Positions 17,538 to 26,833 of a DNA stretch of 64,000 nt are shown here, piece after piece. Both the position numbers and the translations under genes were made by a program. This DNA is from Parundibacterium terreum (GTDB lineage: Bacteria; Pseudomonadota; Gammaproteobacteria; Burkholderiales; Burkholderiaceae_D), in contig NZ_BMED01000001.1 of NCBI RefSeq assembly GCF_014636315.1, positions 558,316-622,315 of the forward strand, read 5' to 3'. Every line of letters begins with the position of its first letter. The stretch's first letter is position 1. Below the pieces are notes generated by a model. That model made no database searches. It saw nothing but the letters and a program-made list of their open reading frames with translations, and was not told the origin of the DNA.

Positions 17538-19832
17538 ATGCAAAAGAAGCTAACCAACCATTCCGTAATGCAAGGAGCAACGCGGACATTGATCGCTCTG
17601 GCGATCGCCTCCGCCTTTCCCATGCATGCGGCGCTGGCGCAAACAGCGCCGGCTGCTGCCGTCACCGCCGACGCCCCGGCTGATTCCACCAAACTGGAAA
17701 CAGTCATCGTCACGGGCACACGCCGCACAGAAAATCTGCGCGACGTGCCTATGTCTATCTCCTCGATCAAGGGCGAAGTGCTGGATACCTACAACGCCAG
17801 CGGCCAGGACATCACCTTCCTTGCGCAACGCGTACCTAGCTTGAACGTAGAGTCTGATTTCGGCCGCACCTTCCCGCGTTTCTATATCCGCGGCCTGGGA
17901 AATACCGATTTCGACATGAATGCATCGCAGCCCGTCGGCCTGATTTTTGACGACGTCGTGCAGGAAAGCCCGATCCTGAAAGGTTTCCCTGTATTTGACG
18001 TGGGTAATATCGAAGTACTGCGCGGTCCGCAAGGCACGCTGTTCGGCCGCAACTCGCCGGCTGGTATCGTCAAGTTCGATTCCGTCAAACCTAGCAATGT
18101 ATTTGAAGGCTATGCCAATGCGGGCTACGGCAATTACGGCGCGGTCAACCTGGAAGGCGCAATCAACGTACCGCTGAGCGACCGCTGGGCAATGCGCTTC
18201 TCCGGCCAGGCACAAAGCCGCGACGACCGCGTGTACAACACCAACCCGAATCCCAATACGGCGACCAGGTCCTTTGAGGGCTACCACGATAATGCCGCGC
18301 GTCTGCAGTTCCAGTACAAGGATGCAGGCTTTACCGCTTTGTTCAGCGCCCATGGCCGCGACATGGCGGGTAATGCAACGCTATTCCGCGCCAATATCAT
18401 CCAGAAAGGCACCAACAATATCGTGCCTGGCTTCAGCTATGACAGCTATCCAACCGACGGCATCAACAGGCAGACGCTGACTTCCAGCGGTCTGAATGTG
18501 AACCTGAAGTGGGATCTGGATACAATAAGCCTGTATTCGATTTCAGGCTACGACAAGGCAAAAGTATATAGCCGCGCCGACGTTGACGGTGGCTACGGTG
18601 CTTCGTTCGCATTGCCTATGGGCCCAGGCTTCATCCCCTTCCCATCAGAAACAGCAGACGGCCTGCCTTTCCTGAGGCAGCTCACCCAAGAGTTTCGCGT
18701 TCAGTCCAATACCAAGGATCCTCTGCAATGGATAGGCGGCGTCTATTTCTTCAAAGAAGACATCCAGGTTGACAGCTTCGACTTCAACTCACTGGCTGGC
18801 AATGTGCAGGATGGTTATGCGAACCAGCATCAGCATGCCAAGTCCTGGGCAACTTTCGGTAACATCAAGTATGCCGTCAGTGACAAACTGAAGCTGACCG
18901 CCGGCGTACGCTATACCAACGACAAGAAAGACTTTGATGCAAAACGCTATGTCACTCCGGGCGCAGGCCCTGGCGACACAGGCACACCAGTGTTAACCGC
19001 CCATCCACGTTCCAACAACGCGAGCTGGGATCTGAGCGCCAACTACACGATAGACGCCGACACCTCGGTGTTCGGCCGCATTGCAACCGGTTACCGCGCT
19101 CCAAGTATCCAGGGGCGCGTATTGTTCGGCAATAATATCTCGGTGGCAGATGCGGAAAAAAATCTGTCGTTTGAAGCCGGTATCAAGAAAGACCTGCTGG
19201 AAAACACGGCACGTATCAGCGCCACGGTCTACCACTACCGCGTGAAAGACATGCAGTTGACCGCCGGTAGCGGCGCCGTCAACCAGAACCAACTGGTGAA
19301 CGCCGATAAAGTCGAAGGCCAGGGTTTTGAACTGGAAGCGCAAGCCAAACTGAACCGTAACTGGAAAACCACGTTCAGCACCAGCTACAACAAGACCGAA
19401 ATCAAAGATCCCGGCTTGTTCGCAGCTCCTTGCGGCAACGGTTGTACTGTAACCAATGCGCCAGGTCCATTGCCAGGCACCGTGTCCATCAACGGCAACC
19501 CTTTGCCTCAAGCACCTAAGTGGGTAGCCAACTTCACGCTGCAATACACGGTTCCATTCGGCGAAGGCGATCTGTATGCGTTCACGGACTGGTCTTATAA
19601 AGGCAAGTTCAACGAGTTCCTTTATGAATCCAAGGAATACACCGCAAAACCTCTGACATTGGGCGGCGTACGCGTCGGCTACAAATGGGGTAACGGCAAG
19701 TATGAACTCGCTGCCTACGGCCGTAACATCACCAACAGGCAACAAATCGTCGCAGGTATCGACTTCGACAACCTGACAGGTATCCTGAACGAACCACGCG
19801 CCTACGGCGTGCAATTCAAGGCTAACTTCTGA
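17538..19832 (+). CDS. TonB-dependent outer-membrane receptor
   Basis: A 764-residue protein. The signal peptide covers residues 1-34 (AALAQ). A TonB box (LETVIVTGTRR) lies near 53-63, then a plug domain (RDVPMSIS ... IRGLGNTD ... IEVLRGPQGTLFGRNSPAGIV) and a 22-strand barrel ending in the Phe-terminal YGVQFKANF. It imports a large or scarce ligand across the outer membrane using TonB energy. A LacI-type operator upstream suggests a carbohydrate ligand rather than a siderophore. GAGGAA lies 7 bases before the ATG. The gene is monocistronic, with a terminator at 19851. Confidence 0.93.
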   Translation: MQKKLTNHSVMQGATRTLIALAIASAFPMHAALAQTAPAAAVTADAPADSTKLETVIVTGTRRTENLRDVPMSISSIKGEVLDTYNASGQDITFLAQRVPSLNVESDFGRTFPRFYIRGLGNTDFDMNASQPVGLIFDDVVQESPILKGFPVFDVGNIEVLRGPQGTLFGRNSPAGIVKFDSVKPSNVFEGYANAGYGNYGAVNLEGAINVPLSDRWAMRFSGQAQSRDDRVYNTNPNPNTATRSFEGYHDNAARLQFQYKDAGFTALFSAHGRDMAGNATLFRANIIQKGTNNIVPGFSYDSYPTDGINRQTLTSSGLNVNLKWDLDTISLYSISGYDKAKVYSRADVDGGYGASFALPMGPGFIPFPSETADGLPFLRQLTQEFRVQSNTKDPLQWIGGVYFFKEDIQVDSFDFNSLAGNVQDGYANQHQHAKSWATFGNIKYAVSDKLKLTAGVRYTNDKKDFDAKRYVTPGAGPGDTGTPVLTAHPRSNNASWDLSANYTIDADTSVFGRIATGYRAPSIQGRVLFGNNISVADAEKNLSFEAGIKKDLLENTARISATVYHYRVKDMQLTAGSGAVNQNQLVNADKVEGQGFELEAQAKLNRNWKTTFSTSYNKTEIKDPGLFAAPCGNGCTVTNAPGPLPGTVSINGNPLPQAPKWVANFTLQYTVPFGEGDLYAFTDWSYKGKFNEFLYESKEYTAKPLTLGGVRVGYKWGNGKYELAAYGRNITNRQQIVAGIDFDNLTGILNEPRAYGVQFKANF

Positions 19833-19850
19833 TCCTTGCGGAAAAAAACA

Positions 19851-19888
19851 AAACCGGGCTCATGCAAATGAAGCCCGGTTTTTTTTAT
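19851..19888 (+). terminator. Rho-independent terminator of the TonB-dependent receptor gene
   Basis: Stem AACCGGGCT (19852-19860) with AGCCCGGTT (19872-19880) followed by a run of T residues, directly after the receptor stop codon. The A run on the other side could also serve the convergent Sel1 gene. Confidence 0.85.
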
Positions 19889-19907
19889 GCCAATTTTATG
19901 CTAATTA

Positions 19908-20651
19908 CTACCGCGCGACATTCCAATGCATGCGCCTTTCCTCGGTCGCTTCTTTCAACAAATGCCGCGCACGATCAGGGTCTTTCTGCAATTGCAGATC
20001 CCCGCCTTCTGCTGCCATTGCCAGCGCCTGTATCGCCACCGGAAAGTCGCCTTGCGCGGATTTCTCCAGCCAGCTACGCGCCAATACTTCGTTGCGCTCT
20101 ACTCCATCGCCTGACAGATAGGCATTGGACAGCAAGAACATCGCCTGCGCATTGCCCTGCTCGCTGGACAGTTTCAGCCATTTGACAGATGCCGCCACAT
20201 CCAGTTGCGTGCCGTCACCGTACTTGGCCATGCGCGACAGCATCAGCGCCGCCTTGTCCTCGCCATGCTGCGCCGCCTGCTCATACCACTTCCAGGCCAT
20301 GCCTGCATCGCGGCTGACGCCCAGCCTGGCAAAATAATACGCCTCGCCCAGATTGAATGCAGCTTCACCGTCGCCTGCACTAGCTGCTTTTTCAAACCAG
20401 CCGCGCGCCTCCGCATAGCCGGCAGGCGAATGCTGCAGCAACAATGCCAGCTCACGCTGGGCAACCGGCATGCCCTGCTCTGCCCACTGCCGCAATTGCG
20501 CAGCCGCTTTTTCCTGCCGCCCCTGATTCGCCTGGATGGACAGCGACTCTATTTGCGCCGTAGTAGGCGGAGTTCCCGACTGCTGTGCGCAGCCGCTCAC
20601 CAGCAAGATGGTTAAGACGATAGGGGTGAGTTTTCCTGAATATTGAAACAT
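19908..20651 (-). CDS. Sel1-repeat lipoprotein
   Basis: A 247-residue lipoprotein. A lipobox LVSGC with the modified Cys at position 21 ends the signal sequence. Sel1-type helical repeats follow, for example AEARGWFEKAASAGDGEAAFNLGEAYY-like units with A-x2-W-x-E/K-x2-A pattern, about five copies. Such solenoids mediate protein contacts in the periplasm. It is convergent with the TonB-dependent receptor and follows the nucleotidase gene, from which a strong hairpin separates it. Confidence 0.85.
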   Translation of the reverse strand: MFQYSGKLTPIVLTILLVSGCAQQSGTPPTTAQIESLSIQANQGRQEKAAAQLRQWAEQGMPVAQRELALLLQHSPAGYAEARGWFEKAASAGDGEAAFNLGEAYYFARLGVSRDAGMAWKWYEQAAQHGEDKAALMLSRMAKYGDGTQLDVAASVKWLKLSSEQGNAQAMFLLSNAYLSGDGVERNEVLARSWLEKSAQGDFPVAIQALAMAAEGGDLQLQKDPDRARHLLKEATEERRMHWNVAR

Positions 20652-20667
20652 GATTCTCTAATCCCAA

Positions 20668-20699
20668 AATCCGGCAGGCCCTAAGACAAGGCCTGCCGG
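20668..20699 (-). terminator. Terminator between the nucleotidase and Sel1 genes
   Basis: Ten-base arms CCGGCAGGCC and GGCCTGCCGG around CTAAGACAA. On the minus strand the hairpin is followed by ATTTTGGG, a short U run. It ends the transcript of the nucleotidase gene (stop at 20732). Confidence 0.7.
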
Positions 20700-20731
20700 T
20701 GTACTCGCTTTGCAAGACGAGCAATTTAAAA

Positions 20732-22819
20732 CTATTTGCTCAGGTCTATCGCATACTTGGCAAATCCGCTTGCATCCAGAGCCCCTTCAGATTTCACGCG
20801 GCTCAGGCCTATCGCCTGTGCTATCGCCAGCTTGCCTGGTGTAGAGCGCAGGATGACCGGTCCCTGTGTCGCTACCCTCACAAAGCTCCAGCTTTGGCCG
20901 TTGCCATTAGTTGCCAGTGTTACCTTGCCGATTTTTTGCAGGTAGCTGCTGACCACTGCCTGGCTCGCATCCGGCGACTTGATGATGGTCTTGCTGCCGT
21001 CTATGCCAGGGAAGTTGCCACCGCCGCCTGCACGATAGTCATTGGTCGCCACGATGAAATCATCCGTCGCTGCTACCGCCTTGCCCTGGTAAGTCAGGTT
21101 GACGATACGGCTACCGACTGCCTGTGTCACGTCGATCTGGTACTGCAGTGCATTGCCTTCTGCGTAGAACACGTCGTAGTTGTAGATCGTGGAATAGGAC
21201 GGTACCAGGTCTTGTTCAGCCGTGCTGTTCGGATCGATCTTGCCGAATTGCGAAGCCGCTGTTTCCAGCCAGTTTTTCAAATCGGAGCCCTTGATCTTCA
21301 CTGCCTGCAGATTGTTGTTGCTATACAGGTAGAGGTCGCCCGGATTGCGAACCTGCAAGCCAAACGGCGCGGCAGGAGTCGCTGTCGGCGCCACATCGGT
21401 AAAGTCGGTAGGACCATTGCGGCCGGCCTTGAATGGCGCGCTGCAAGAAATCACCGGTATAGACTTGTAGCTGGACAAGGTTGCATCGGTAGTCGTCGCC
21501 AGGAAATTTTTCACATAGTCGATTTGTGCCTGGTTGACGATCTGAATAGCGCCAACATCACCAGCCAGCGAGAAGTAGGACGACATTTCAAAGTCTGTTG
21601 TCGTGCCCAGAGGCTGCTGTGCGTAGGCGATGGTTGCTTTGTGCTCAGTCGAGACGATAGGAGCAATAGCAGGGTCTGCCGCAACGATGGTTGCGCCATC
21701 GGTATATTTGAAACCGCGCGCTTCTACCGTGGTCTGTGGTTTTTGCACGACCCATTTACCACCCTGGTAAATCAATGTCATCTTGATGATGCCCAGGCGA
21801 CGGCCCCAGCTTTGTGCCATCACGGTCGGCACGCCGTTCACGAAGCCATTGGTGGCATCGACCAGCGGCTTCGGCAACGCAGCCAGAGAAGCATCGATCG
21901 CAGGCGCATTCTTTTCCTTGGCTTGCGGGAAAATCAAATGCGAATGGCCCACCAGCAAGGCATCAATGCCTGTGGAAGCAAGGTAGAGGCTGCCGTTTTC
22001 CATTTTAGGGCTATAAGGCGATGCGTCCAGGCCGCCATGGGACAAGGCCACGATCAGATCGGCGCCGGCACTACGCAGCGCAGGAACATACTGGTTGGCA
22101 GACTCTTGCACACCGTTGACAAACACTTTGCCGGCCAGGTTCTTTTGATCCCAGTCCATGATTTGCGGCGGCACAAAACCCATGATGCCGACATTCAGCT
22201 TGACGTTGATCGCCGCACCATCAGGGCCGGTCGCGGTAAATTGCTTGGGGATCACTGCATAAGGATTGAAGATAGGCTTCTGGCTAGCCACGCTATACAC
22301 GTTGGACAATACCAATGGGAAGCTGGGGGCGCCGCAGCTGACAGGCTTGGAAACGCCGGTCACGCCAAAGTCGGTATTGGTGATCTGGCTCAGGAAACCC
22401 AGGCCATAATTGAATTCATGATTACCCAGGCCGCCGCCGTCATACTTTAGCGCATTCATGACCTTGTGCACGGCCAGCGTGTTGGCGCAAGGATTAGGGG
22501 AAGCTACCGCCTGGTAATCGCCCAGCAAAGTACCCTGGATCACGTCGCCATCATCGAACAATACATTGTTCGGATTCTCTGCCCTGGCGCTTTGTATCAG
22601 CGTCGATGTCCGGTCCAGCCCAAGGCTGGTATCTTCGGACAAAGAATAGTAGTTGTAACCCAGCACGTTGGAATGGATGTCCGTCGTTTCCAGGATCGCC
22701 ATCTTCAGCGTAGTACCTTCTGGAATTGTGGGGGCCGTCGTATTAGAACCGCTGCCGCATGCGGCAAGCAATGCGGTGGCCATGACCGTCAGTACGGGGG
22801 CCGATATTTTTTTCAACAT
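20732..22819 (-). CDS. Bifunctional 2',3'-cyclic-nucleotide 2'-phosphodiesterase/3'-nucleotidase (5'-nucleotidase family lipoprotein)
   Basis: A 695-residue protein with lipobox LLAAC (Cys21). The metallophosphoesterase half shows ETTDIHSN, DDGDVIQGT, GNHEFNYG, ALSHGG and GHSHLIFP, all the metal-binding motifs. The C-terminal nucleotidase half includes TTDFEMSSYFSLAGDV, then VDNQIDVTQ-like and NDYRAGGGGNFPG. The best fit is CpdB, which scavenges phosphate and nucleosides from nucleotides in the periplasm; UshA-like specificity cannot be excluded. The ATG at 22819 starts the lipoprotein signal and has GGAG upstream; the longer ATG-start form does not. A Pho-box-like repeat lies about 140 bases upstream. 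Confidence 0.88.
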   Translation of the reverse strand: MLKKISAPVLTVMATALLAACGSGSNTTAPTIPEGTTLKMAILETTDIHSNVLGYNYYSLSEDTSLGLDRTSTLIQSARAENPNNVLFDDGDVIQGTLLGDYQAVASPNPCANTLAVHKVMNALKYDGGGLGNHEFNYGLGFLSQITNTDFGVTGVSKPVSCGAPSFPLVLSNVYSVASQKPIFNPYAVIPKQFTATGPDGAAINVKLNVGIMGFVPPQIMDWDQKNLAGKVFVNGVQESANQYVPALRSAGADLIVALSHGGLDASPYSPKMENGSLYLASTGIDALLVGHSHLIFPQAKEKNAPAIDASLAALPKPLVDATNGFVNGVPTVMAQSWGRRLGIIKMTLIYQGGKWVVQKPQTTVEARGFKYTDGATIVAADPAIAPIVSTEHKATIAYAQQPLGTTTDFEMSSYFSLAGDVGAIQIVNQAQIDYVKNFLATTTDATLSSYKSIPVISCSAPFKAGRNGPTDFTDVAPTATPAAPFGLQVRNPGDLYLYSNNNLQAVKIKGSDLKNWLETAASQFGKIDPNSTAEQDLVPSYSTIYNYDVFYAEGNALQYQIDVTQAVGSRIVNLTYQGKAVAATDDFIVATNDYRAGGGGNFPGIDGSKTIIKSPDASQAVVSSYLQKIGKVTLATNGNGQSWSFVRVATQGPVILRSTPGKLAIAQAIGLSRVKSEGALDASGFAKYAIDLSK

Positions 22820-22959
22820 GAAGCTGATCTCCAGGTAAGAAAGCCGCGACGAAATCGATTGCGCGACCGGAATTGAGTCATCCTGCCGCCTCACTGACTC
22901 TGTTTTTTAAATCAGAAATTAGTGTTTGGGCAAGAACGCGCAAAGTGTCGCTTCTAAAT

Positions 22960-22977
22960 GTGACCGCTTAATGACCG
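22960..22977 (-). promoter_or_regulatory. Pho-box-like direct repeat upstream of the nucleotidase gene
   Basis: On the minus strand CGGTCAT and CGGTCAC stand as direct repeats separated by TAAG, matching the PhoB box layout CTGTCAT-N4-CTGTCAC with one change per half. It lies 141 bases before the nucleotidase start codon, and phosphate control of such an enzyme makes sense. Confidence 0.4.
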
Positions 22978-23116
22978 GATAAAAACTCGACAAAGAAAAA
23001 TCGAATTCGGTTATAGCTACGTTGGAAACGAATAAAAATGGATAAAATCACCATCCAAAAAGTAACTCGCGTGGATTTCAAACGCCACGGAGCCTGCGGC
23101 ACGTGGTCTGATTTAC

Positions 23117-23479
23117 TTAAATCGCCAGACCCAGCAATTTTCCAACAGCACAATTCATTCTGGTCAGCTCTTCGCTGTGAGACAGCGTCTCTTTTAATCG
23201 CGACCAGAAGCCTTTGATTATGCCCTTGTCTTGTTGCAATGCAGGCTTGCACAGTTCCGCAGTCAGGCTGTCAATATCGGTCAGGCTGCTCTTTCTCTGA
23301 AAAGGCGATAGCTCACCCGACTCTCCAATCGCGGTGTGCAGATTCACCAAGGTATGCTTCAGCAAATTCTCTTCCTCGCTGGCGCTGAACCCCAGATTGA
23401 TCTGCTGCGCATAGCTGGATTCAGCCTCCAGTATCTGAGCAGGAATAATGGTGTTGCCTGTAAGTGTGATTGACGACAT
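23117..23479 (-). CDS. Small hypothetical protein
   Basis: A 120-residue soluble, helical protein (MSSITLTGNTIIPAQ to KLLGLAI) without a recognised family. Two stretches, EEENLLKHTLVNLHTAIG and GFWSRLKETLSHSEELTRMN, look like amphipathic helices. The ATG at 23479 follows a G-rich segment (GGGGCGGG) that may act as a ribosome site; a TTG at 23491 is an alternative. It stands alone between the nucleotidase and a divergent efflux pump. Confidence 0.5.
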   Translation of the reverse strand: MSSITLTGNTIIPAQILEAESSYAQQINLGFSASEEENLLKHTLVNLHTAIGESGELSPFQRKSSLTDIDSLTAELCKPALQQDKGIIKGFWSRLKETLSHSEELTRMNCAVGKLLGLAI

Positions 23480-23743
23480 CGCCCGCCCCAAAGCATTTTT
23501 CAGTTCTGCATTGACAATTCAGTGTAATTAATCATTGCTGAATTTGCAATTAAACAAGAAAATTGCGTGCACTTCTTTTCTTCAGGAAACTATAAAAATT
23601 GCATGGTCTCCAGCTTCGCCTGCGGCATCTTGCAGAATGGATTATCATCTCGCCTACGGCGTAGCAATCTTGCACCGGTTTCTGCTCTTGCTTTTCACCC
23701 TCCCGCTTCGCGCCATACCCAATACCCGATACCTCCGGCCACG

Positions 23744-25144
23744 ATGACCAATATCGAAACAAAAAAATATCTGCCCTGGGTCGTCGCCACGGCCCTGTTC
23801 ATGGAACAGCTGGACTCCACTATCGTCAACACCGCAATCCCCACCATGGCTGCCAGCCTGGGGGTTACGCCGCTGAGCCTGAAAGCCGTGGTGACCAGCT
23901 ACATCCTCAGCCTGGCGGTTTGCATCCCCATCAGCGGCTGGATGGCGGACCGCTTCGGCACCAAGCGGGTATTCATGATTGCAGTCACCGTATTTACGGT
24001 TGCATCCATCCTGTGCGGCTTGTCGGTCAATTCACCGATGCTGGTTGCCGCGCGGCTGCTGCAAGGCATAGGCGCGGCGATGATGATGCCGGTCGGCCGG
24101 CTCGCCATCGTGCGCACCTTCCCCAAATCGGAATTGCTGGCCGCAATGAATTTTGTGATTATCCCGGCGCTGATAGGCCCCTTGCTGGGCCCAACCATAG
24201 GCGGCCTGATCGTGCACTGGATGAGCTGGCGCGAGATATTTTTCGTCAATGTACCTGTCGGTTTTGCGGCGCTCTATCTGATCCATCGCTACATGCCGGA
24301 CTACCATGGCGATGAGCCACGCCCCATCGACCTGATCGGCCTGGTGCTGTACGGCACCGGCGTTGCTCTATTGTCCTGGCTGCTGGAAATCTTCGGCGAA
24401 CACCAGATAGACCCGACTTCCGGCGCAGTCTTGTTTGTGCTGGCGATCTGTCTGCTGGCCGCGTATACATGGCATGCCGGCCAATCCGAGTTTCCATTAC
24501 TGCGCATCACGCTGCTGAAGATCAGGACTTTCCGCGTTGCCGTGATAGGCGGATTTATCACGCGGCTTGGCATAGGCGGCCTGCCCTTCCTGCTGCCGCT
24601 GCTGTATCAACTGGGCATGGGTTTGCCGGCCTGGCAATCGGGGCTGCTGATGATGCCGTCTGCCTTTGCCGCCATGGGGATGAAGTTGATTGCACCCAGG
24701 GTGCTGCGACAATACGGTTACCGCCAGGTGCTGATCGTGAATACAGTGCTGATCGGCGTCACTATCAGCATGTTCTCGTTTGTCACCGGCAGCACGTCGG
24801 TATGGTTTATCGTCCCTCTCAGCCTGACCATGGGCTTCTTTAATTCGCTGCAATTTTCCAGCATGAATTCCATGGCCTATGCAGACATAGGCGACAAGGA
24901 TTCCAGCATGGCCAGCAGCATCGCCAGCTCGCTGCAGCAATTGTCGCTGAGCTTCGGTCTGGCCTTCGGCTCGCTGATTACCGCGTGGTTCCTGGGCAAC
25001 CATCCACAGACGGACAAGGCGCTACTGACCTCCTCGCTGCACCACGCCTTCCTGACCCTGGGAATACTGACAGCATTGTCATCGCTGTCTTTCTGGACCC
25101 TGCGACCAGCCGATGGCGAGAATGTCAGTCGCGGAGGTAGTTGA
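23744..25144 (+). CDS. DHA2-family (EmrB/QacA-type) MFS drug efflux transporter
   Basis: A 466-residue membrane protein with about 14 hydrophobic segments. Family marks: MEQLDSTIVNTAIPTMA (motif D1-like) near residue 20, SGWMADRFGTKRVF (motif A) near 65-80, and ARLLQGIGAAMMMPVGR (motif B) near 105. These pumps export drugs or cationic toxins by proton antiport. The ATG at 23744 opens the conserved part; the upstream in-frame codons are not typical. The ribosome site is weak. No TetR or MarR regulator is adjacent. Confidence 0.88.
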   Translation: MTNIETKKYLPWVVATALFMEQLDSTIVNTAIPTMAASLGVTPLSLKAVVTSYILSLAVCIPISGWMADRFGTKRVFMIAVTVFTVASILCGLSVNSPMLVAARLLQGIGAAMMMPVGRLAIVRTFPKSELLAAMNFVIIPALIGPLLGPTIGGLIVHWMSWREIFFVNVPVGFAALYLIHRYMPDYHGDEPRPIDLIGLVLYGTGVALLSWLLEIFGEHQIDPTSGAVLFVLAICLLAAYTWHAGQSEFPLLRITLLKIRTFRVAVIGGFITRLGIGGLPFLLPLLYQLGMGLPAWQSGLLMMPSAFAAMGMKLIAPRVLRQYGYRQVLIVNTVLIGVTISMFSFVTGSTSVWFIVPLSLTMGFFNSLQFSSMNSMAYADIGDKDSSMASSIASSLQQLSLSFGLAFGSLITAWFLGNHPQTDKALLTSSLHHAFLTLGILTALSSLSFWTLRPADGENVSRGGS

Positions 25145-25153
25145 AACAAAGAG

Positions 25154-25224
25154 GCATGCTATCGAAACCGGCCCGGCGATACGGGCCAATTTAGCAACAT
25201 AGTGTATCGGTAGCATGCTTTTTT
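25154..25224 (+). terminator. Long, nested-hairpin terminator after the efflux gene
   Basis: Outer arms GCATGCTA (25154-25161) and TAGCATGC (25211-25218) are followed by TTTTTT. An inner hairpin GGCCCG-GCGATA-CGGGCC lies at 25170-25187. Together they form a branched structure that ends in a U run. Confidence 0.65.
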
Positions 25225-25274
25225 ACTACCTGTGATATACACTAAGCGCGTTATAGATTCAGATTCGGAACACT

Positions 25275-25922
25275 ATGCCATCTCGTCGCAATGTATTAAA
25301 GAAGGGCCTGTGGCTGACGGCAGCCGGATTGTTCACCGGCATGCATATCGCCAACGCGGCAGAACCCGAGGCCGGCAAAACACCCCCCGGCCATCTAGAA
25401 CCGCCACCGGATTTGTTCGACTCCCAATCGCTGGACATAGAATTCTGGGTCAAGCCCCGCACCCTGGACGTAATCCGCCCCGCCACCGGCGAGCACACCA
25501 AGCTGTTGTACTGGAAAGACGGCGACATCCAGGAATCGGCATACCAGCAACTGTGCCACATGCTGCGCGATGTCAACGGCAAGCAAACTGCGCCGATCGC
25601 CCCCAAATTGCTGGAAACCTTGTGGGCAACGCAAGCCTACGTGGAAAGGTTCGGCATGACACAGCCGCTGCAGATTCTTTCCGGCTATCGCACGCCGGAA
25701 TCCAATCGCAGGCTGATCGAGGAAGGCGTACCGGCGGCCAGGAAGTCCTTGCACCTGGAAGGCCGCGCAGCCGACATCCGCATTTCCAAGTTACATGAGG
25801 AAGTACTCGGCGGCCTGATACGCAGCTTCCGCCAGGGCGGCGTGGGCTTTTATTACCGCCCTAGCGCACAAGGCGGCTGGATACACACGGATACCGGCCT
25901 GCAACGCATCTGGAAAGGCTGA
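25275..25922 (+). CDS. DUF882 / YcbK-like M15-type peptidase, Tat-exported
   Basis: A 215-residue protein. The N-terminus SRRNVLKKG plus a hydrophobic stretch ending in IANAAE is a twin-arginine signal. The M15-type core has SGYRTPESN, SLHLEGRAADIR (zinc ligands His and Asp), GGVGFYYR and GGWIHTDTG (last zinc His), the pattern of YcbK-like proteins. They are thought to act on peptidoglycan; LD/DD-carboxypeptidase activity is inferred from the fold. No partner such as an L,D-transpeptidase is adjacent. Confidence 0.87.
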   Translation: MPSRRNVLKKGLWLTAAGLFTGMHIANAAEPEAGKTPPGHLEPPPDLFDSQSLDIEFWVKPRTLDVIRPATGEHTKLLYWKDGDIQESAYQQLCHMLRDVNGKQTAPIAPKLLETLWATQAYVERFGMTQPLQILSGYRTPESNRRLIEEGVPAARKSLHLEGRAADIRISKLHEEVLGGLIRSFRQGGVGFYYRPSAQGGWIHTDTGLQRIWKG

Positions 25923-25926
25923 TCAC

Positions 25927-26070
25927 TCAAGCTCTTAGCCGCATTGGTTCATTCACATGCGGTGCGGGCGGCGGATCCTTGACAGGCTCATCATCCGGCC
26001 TGTCCGGCTGCGGCGGTATCACCGGTTCAGGCTTGGGATCGGGTTCTGGCGGAATTCTGGGTAAACTCAT
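25927..26070 (-). CDS. 47-residue proline-rich protein
   Basis: A short frame with good support: GAGG about 7 bases before the ATG at 26070, and 14 or more prolines among 47 residues in a repeating acidic pattern (PPEPDPKPEPVIPPQPDRP), ending PMRLRA. It has no signal peptide. Such Pro-rich micro-proteins are seen in several proteobacteria without a known role. It ends five bases from the stop of the convergent DUF882 gene. Confidence 0.6.
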   Translation of the reverse strand: MSLPRIPPEPDPKPEPVIPPQPDRPDDEPVKDPPPAPHVNEPMRLRA

Positions 26071-26167
26071 AGCGTCCTCGGCTGGCGTAAAACTAAAAGC
26101 CCACCTTACCAGACGTCCATTTCAACTTCTGTGTGCGAACACACTTTGCAGCCTGCCGAATACCAGC

Positions 26168-26761
26168 CTACGCCGCGCTGTCATCCTTATGGGATGCCAG
26201 GCTCTGCGATAGGCGCTGCGTAATCTTCACCATATCCGCTTCATCCCTGTCAAAACCATAGACGGTCAGCGGAAAATTCAGCGTCTTCTGCACCTCCCAG
26301 ATCTTGTCATGCTCGTGCGGTGCAAACATCTGCGCTGGGGCGCCAACCGCCACCCAGCCTATGGGCACAAAAGCACCCACCGGGAGCCGGGTCTTGATAT
26401 GCACAACGCCGTTGATCCTGACCTCGCTGCCCTTCTCCAGATGCGCGGCATGAAACACGGCCGCGCCTGTGGCGACAAAGACCTCATCCTCTATCGTGCA
26501 GCCGACCACATGGGTTTGCGGGCCTATCAGGCAATTATTGCCTATGCTTAGCGGGTGTTGCGCCGAACTTCTCAGCACTGCATTTTCCATCACGATGCAT
26601 TCTTTTCCTATCGTGATGGAGCCGCTTTCTGCGATCAACTGCGCACCGAACAGGATGCGGCAACCAGCCCCTATAGTGACATCACCACAGACCACCGCAT
26701 TCGGTGCGACATAAGCGCCAGGGTCAATATGGGGAGTTTTACCCTGATGGCTGATGATCAT
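26168..26761 (-). CDS. Left-handed beta-helix (hexapeptide-repeat) protein, gamma-carbonic-anhydrase-like
   Basis: A 197-residue protein of hexapeptide repeats, for example YVAPNAVVCGDVTIGAGC and LSIGNNCLIGPQTHVVGC, forming a trimeric beta-helix. It resembles the gamma-carbonic anhydrase/acyltransferase (PaaY/YrdA) group. The zinc-binding histidines of true gamma-carbonic anhydrases are not all obvious (HPLSIG and HVVG are present), so I do not claim carbonic anhydrase activity. The ATG at 26761 opens the first repeat. The C-terminus is a long helix (KITQRLSQSLAS). Confidence 0.78.
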   Translation of the reverse strand: MIISHQGKTPHIDPGAYVAPNAVVCGDVTIGAGCRILFGAQLIAESGSITIGKECIVMENAVLRSSAQHPLSIGNNCLIGPQTHVVGCTIEDEVFVATGAAVFHAAHLEKGSEVRINGVVHIKTRLPVGAFVPIGWVAVGAPAQMFAPHEHDKIWEVQKTLNFPLTVYGFDRDEADMVKITQRLSQSLASHKDDSAA

Positions 26762-26833
26762 TGCGTCGTCCCGGAAAAGATTATGGAGTGAAAGATGCTG
26801 CCACAAGCAATCGGCGTTCGTCAATGCAGCTTG

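Noticed and set aside
20699-22450. 583-codon plus-strand frame opposite the nucleotidase gene
   Set aside because: It is the mirror of a well-supported gene with all metal-binding motifs; Cys/Arg/His-rich product is typical of a shadow frame.
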